A DNA stretch of 53,087 nt from an uncultured Bacilli bacterium. GTDB lineage: Bacteria > Bacillota_I > Bacilli_A > RF39 > UBA660. The notes under the pieces were generated by a model. It worked only from the letters and a program-made list of their open reading frames with translations. It was not told the origin of the DNA and made no database searches. The translations under genes and the position numbers were made by a program. Below are positions 52,221-53,087 of the stretch, piece by piece. How positions within the stretch are numbered: the stretch's first letter is position 1; every line of letters starts with the position of its first letter. The stretch spans positions 1-53,087 of the forward strand of contig CAKPOS010000011.1 in NCBI GenBank assembly GCA_934176955.1. The letters run 5' to 3'.

Positions 52221-52673
52221 TTATTTTTTCAAAAATCCAAGAAGTTGACCTTCCCTTAAATAAATTTTTTCATTCCCATTCATTAATTCTTCAATAGAAA
52301 CATTAAATTTTTTTAAAATATCATTTAAAGTTTCGTTCTCTTTTACCAAATATAAAGAGACATCATCCGCAGGTAACATCAACGATTGATTAGGATAAAT
52401 ATAATCATCTTTCTCTAACCCATTAAGTTGCAACAACAAATGATAATCAATTCCCTTATTCTTAGCAATCTCATAAATACTATCCCCCTTTTTTACCGTA
52501 TAGTACTGATAATTTCTTTTTCCTCTTACAGGAACGACTATCAACGAGCTATCAACCACTTCATCAATAGGAGAAAAACCATTAATCCTCCTAAGTTCAT
52601 TTTCATTCATCCCATAATGACTAGAAATTGAAGATAAAGTATCCCCTGACCTAACCGTATAAACTTCATACAT
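52221..52673 (-). CDS. LysM-repeat protein
   Basis: 150 aa from MYEVYTVRSGDTLSS; GGAAGTG lies 8 nt upstream, and in-frame starts up to 52721 lack a site. There are three LysM modules: VYTVRSGDTLSSISSHYGMN, YYTVKKGDSIYEIAKNKGID, and a diverged third LYLVKENETLNDILKKFNVS. LysM binds peptidoglycan or chitin sugars. There is no signal peptide or catalytic domain, so in sporulating bacteria it could be a spore-coat or cortex-binding protein. That is inference. Confidence 0.85.
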   Translation of the reverse strand: MYEVYTVRSGDTLSSISSHYGMNENELRRINGFSPIDEVVDSSLIVVPVRGKRNYQYYTVKKGDSIYEIAKNKGIDYHLLLQLNGLEKDDYIYPNQSLMLPADDVSLYLVKENETLNDILKKFNVSIEELMNGNEKIYLREGQLLGFLKK

Positions 52674-52740
52674 AAACATCACTTCCATAGTTAAAATATG
52701 CAAAAAAACGACTTTTGACACAAAAAGAAAAGTAAAAGGT

Positions 52741-52769
52741 TTGACTTAAAGCTATTTTTATGATATAGT
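52741..52769 (+). promoter_or_regulatory. Promoter of rpmB
   Basis: TTGACT, a 17-bp spacer and TATAGT, 32 bp before the rpmB ATG, with AAGGAGGG as ribosome binding site. Confidence 0.8.
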
Positions 52770-52800
52770 TTTAATGCAATTCATTTCAAGGAGGGATAAT

Positions 52801-52986
52801 ATGGCAAAAAATATATCAAGTAAAAAAACAAATATGGCAAATAACAGACCAAACTGTTTAAAAGTAACTAAAAAAGCACAAAAAGTAAACTTACAAAAAG
52901 TTAAAATTGAAAATGAAAAAGGAAATATCGTAAAAGTAAGATTAAGTGCTAGAGAAATTAAAGCTGCTAAAAAAGCTGCTGCTTAA
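52801..52986 (+). CDS. rpmB: 50S ribosomal protein L28
   Basis: 61 aa, the normal size. The start ATG at 52801 follows AAGGAGGG; an upstream in-frame start is not used. NNRPNCLKVTKKAQKVNLQK and KVRLSAREIKAAKKAA match the L28 core (NNRSHA...NLQKVRI...VSARALK). The N-terminal Cys pair that some L28 proteins use for zinc is absent. It binds 23S rRNA in the large subunit. Confidence 0.9.
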   Translation: MAKNISSKKTNMANNRPNCLKVTKKAQKVNLQKVKIENEKGNIVKVRLSAREIKAAKKAAA

Positions 52987-53025
52987 TAATAAAAAAACTT
53001 CTCAAAAAATGTGAACTTGTAAGAT

Positions 53026-53060
53026 AAATGTAGACAATAAAAAACGGTCTACATTTTTTT
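53026..53060 (+). terminator. Terminator of rpmB
   Basis: AAATGTAGAC and GTCTACATTT form a 10-bp stem with an 11-nt loop followed by T residues. A TATAAT and GGAGGAAG after it suggest that the next gene's promoter and ribosome binding site lie at the window end. Confidence 0.9.
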
Positions 53061-53087
53061 GTTATAATAAAATTGGAGGAAGAATAT

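Overview
This window is AT-rich DNA from a low-GC member of the Firmicutes (Bacillota), probably an uncultured host-associated one. The support is gene content: SecA with a SEC-C tail, long-form HPF, a SipW-type signal peptidase with TasA-like substrates, the sporulation pair yqfC/yqfD, a ComEC-like metallo-hydrolase next to a DUF3006 protein, and GuaD. TGA is used as a normal stop, so the genetic code is 11. I cannot name a genus from the sequence alone.

Layout. (1) 66-3068: a decayed integrative element next to the 3' end of secA, holding tyrosine-integrase and MobC fragments, a frameshifted GNAT gene and an unknown 327-aa protein. It is bounded by a 19/20-bp direct repeat. (2) 3130-6244: secA and hpf. 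(3) 6530-13005: a surface-fibre-like cluster of two TasA-like proteins with their own promoters and terminators, followed by a 185-aa exported protein, a SipW peptidase with a 380-aa acidic extension carrying NPFF motifs, and a beta-repeat membrane protein. (4) 13646-15576: an OmpR/HisKA two-component system. (5) 15785-20864: a ComEC-like hydrolase, DUF3006, a large polytopic protein flanked by a perfect 41-bp direct repeat, and a YebC regulator. (6) 20996-28371: a Tad-type assembly operon (TadC, TadB, TadA, TadZ and two TadE/G-like pseudopilins) following yqfC/yqfD and a membrane protein. (7) 28505-30102: two related transglutaminase-like proteins, one fused to a GNAT domain.

(8) About 30.2-47.86 kb is an accessory island at the 3' end of tRNA-Leu(TAG). 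It is a tandem array of large-serine-recombinase mobilizable elements. Element B (42.39-47.86 kb) looks intact: recombinase, MobV relaxase, a small conserved ORF and a 435-aa cargo protein. Element A (36.87-42.39 kb) has a frameshifted recombinase and relaxase, a clear pMV158-type oriT, an XRE regulator and a YHYH surface protein. Element C, to the left, is a relic with a gutted recombinase. It lies beside a cluster of three signal-peptide-less SGNH-type hydrolases and several unknown proteins. The same att-like sequence (36 of 37 bases identical) marks the C/A boundary and the tRNA end, and a diverged copy marks the A/B boundary.

(9) 47857-53087: tRNA-Leu, tRNA-Ile(CAT), guaD, an Smr-domain protein, a sensor kinase, an EIIB-like protein lacking the catalytic Cys, a membrane protein, a LysM protein and rpmB.

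The most interesting regulatory signal is upstream of both serine recombinases. In elements A and B a short leader ORF (22 and 20 codons) overlaps the 5' arm of an intrinsic terminator, and its stop codon lies in the terminator loop. This is the layout of a ribosome-controlled attenuator, so element excision may be coupled to translation stress. Core genes in the window are intact, whereas single-base homopolymer frameshifts recur only in accessory genes, which points to element decay rather than poor sequence.
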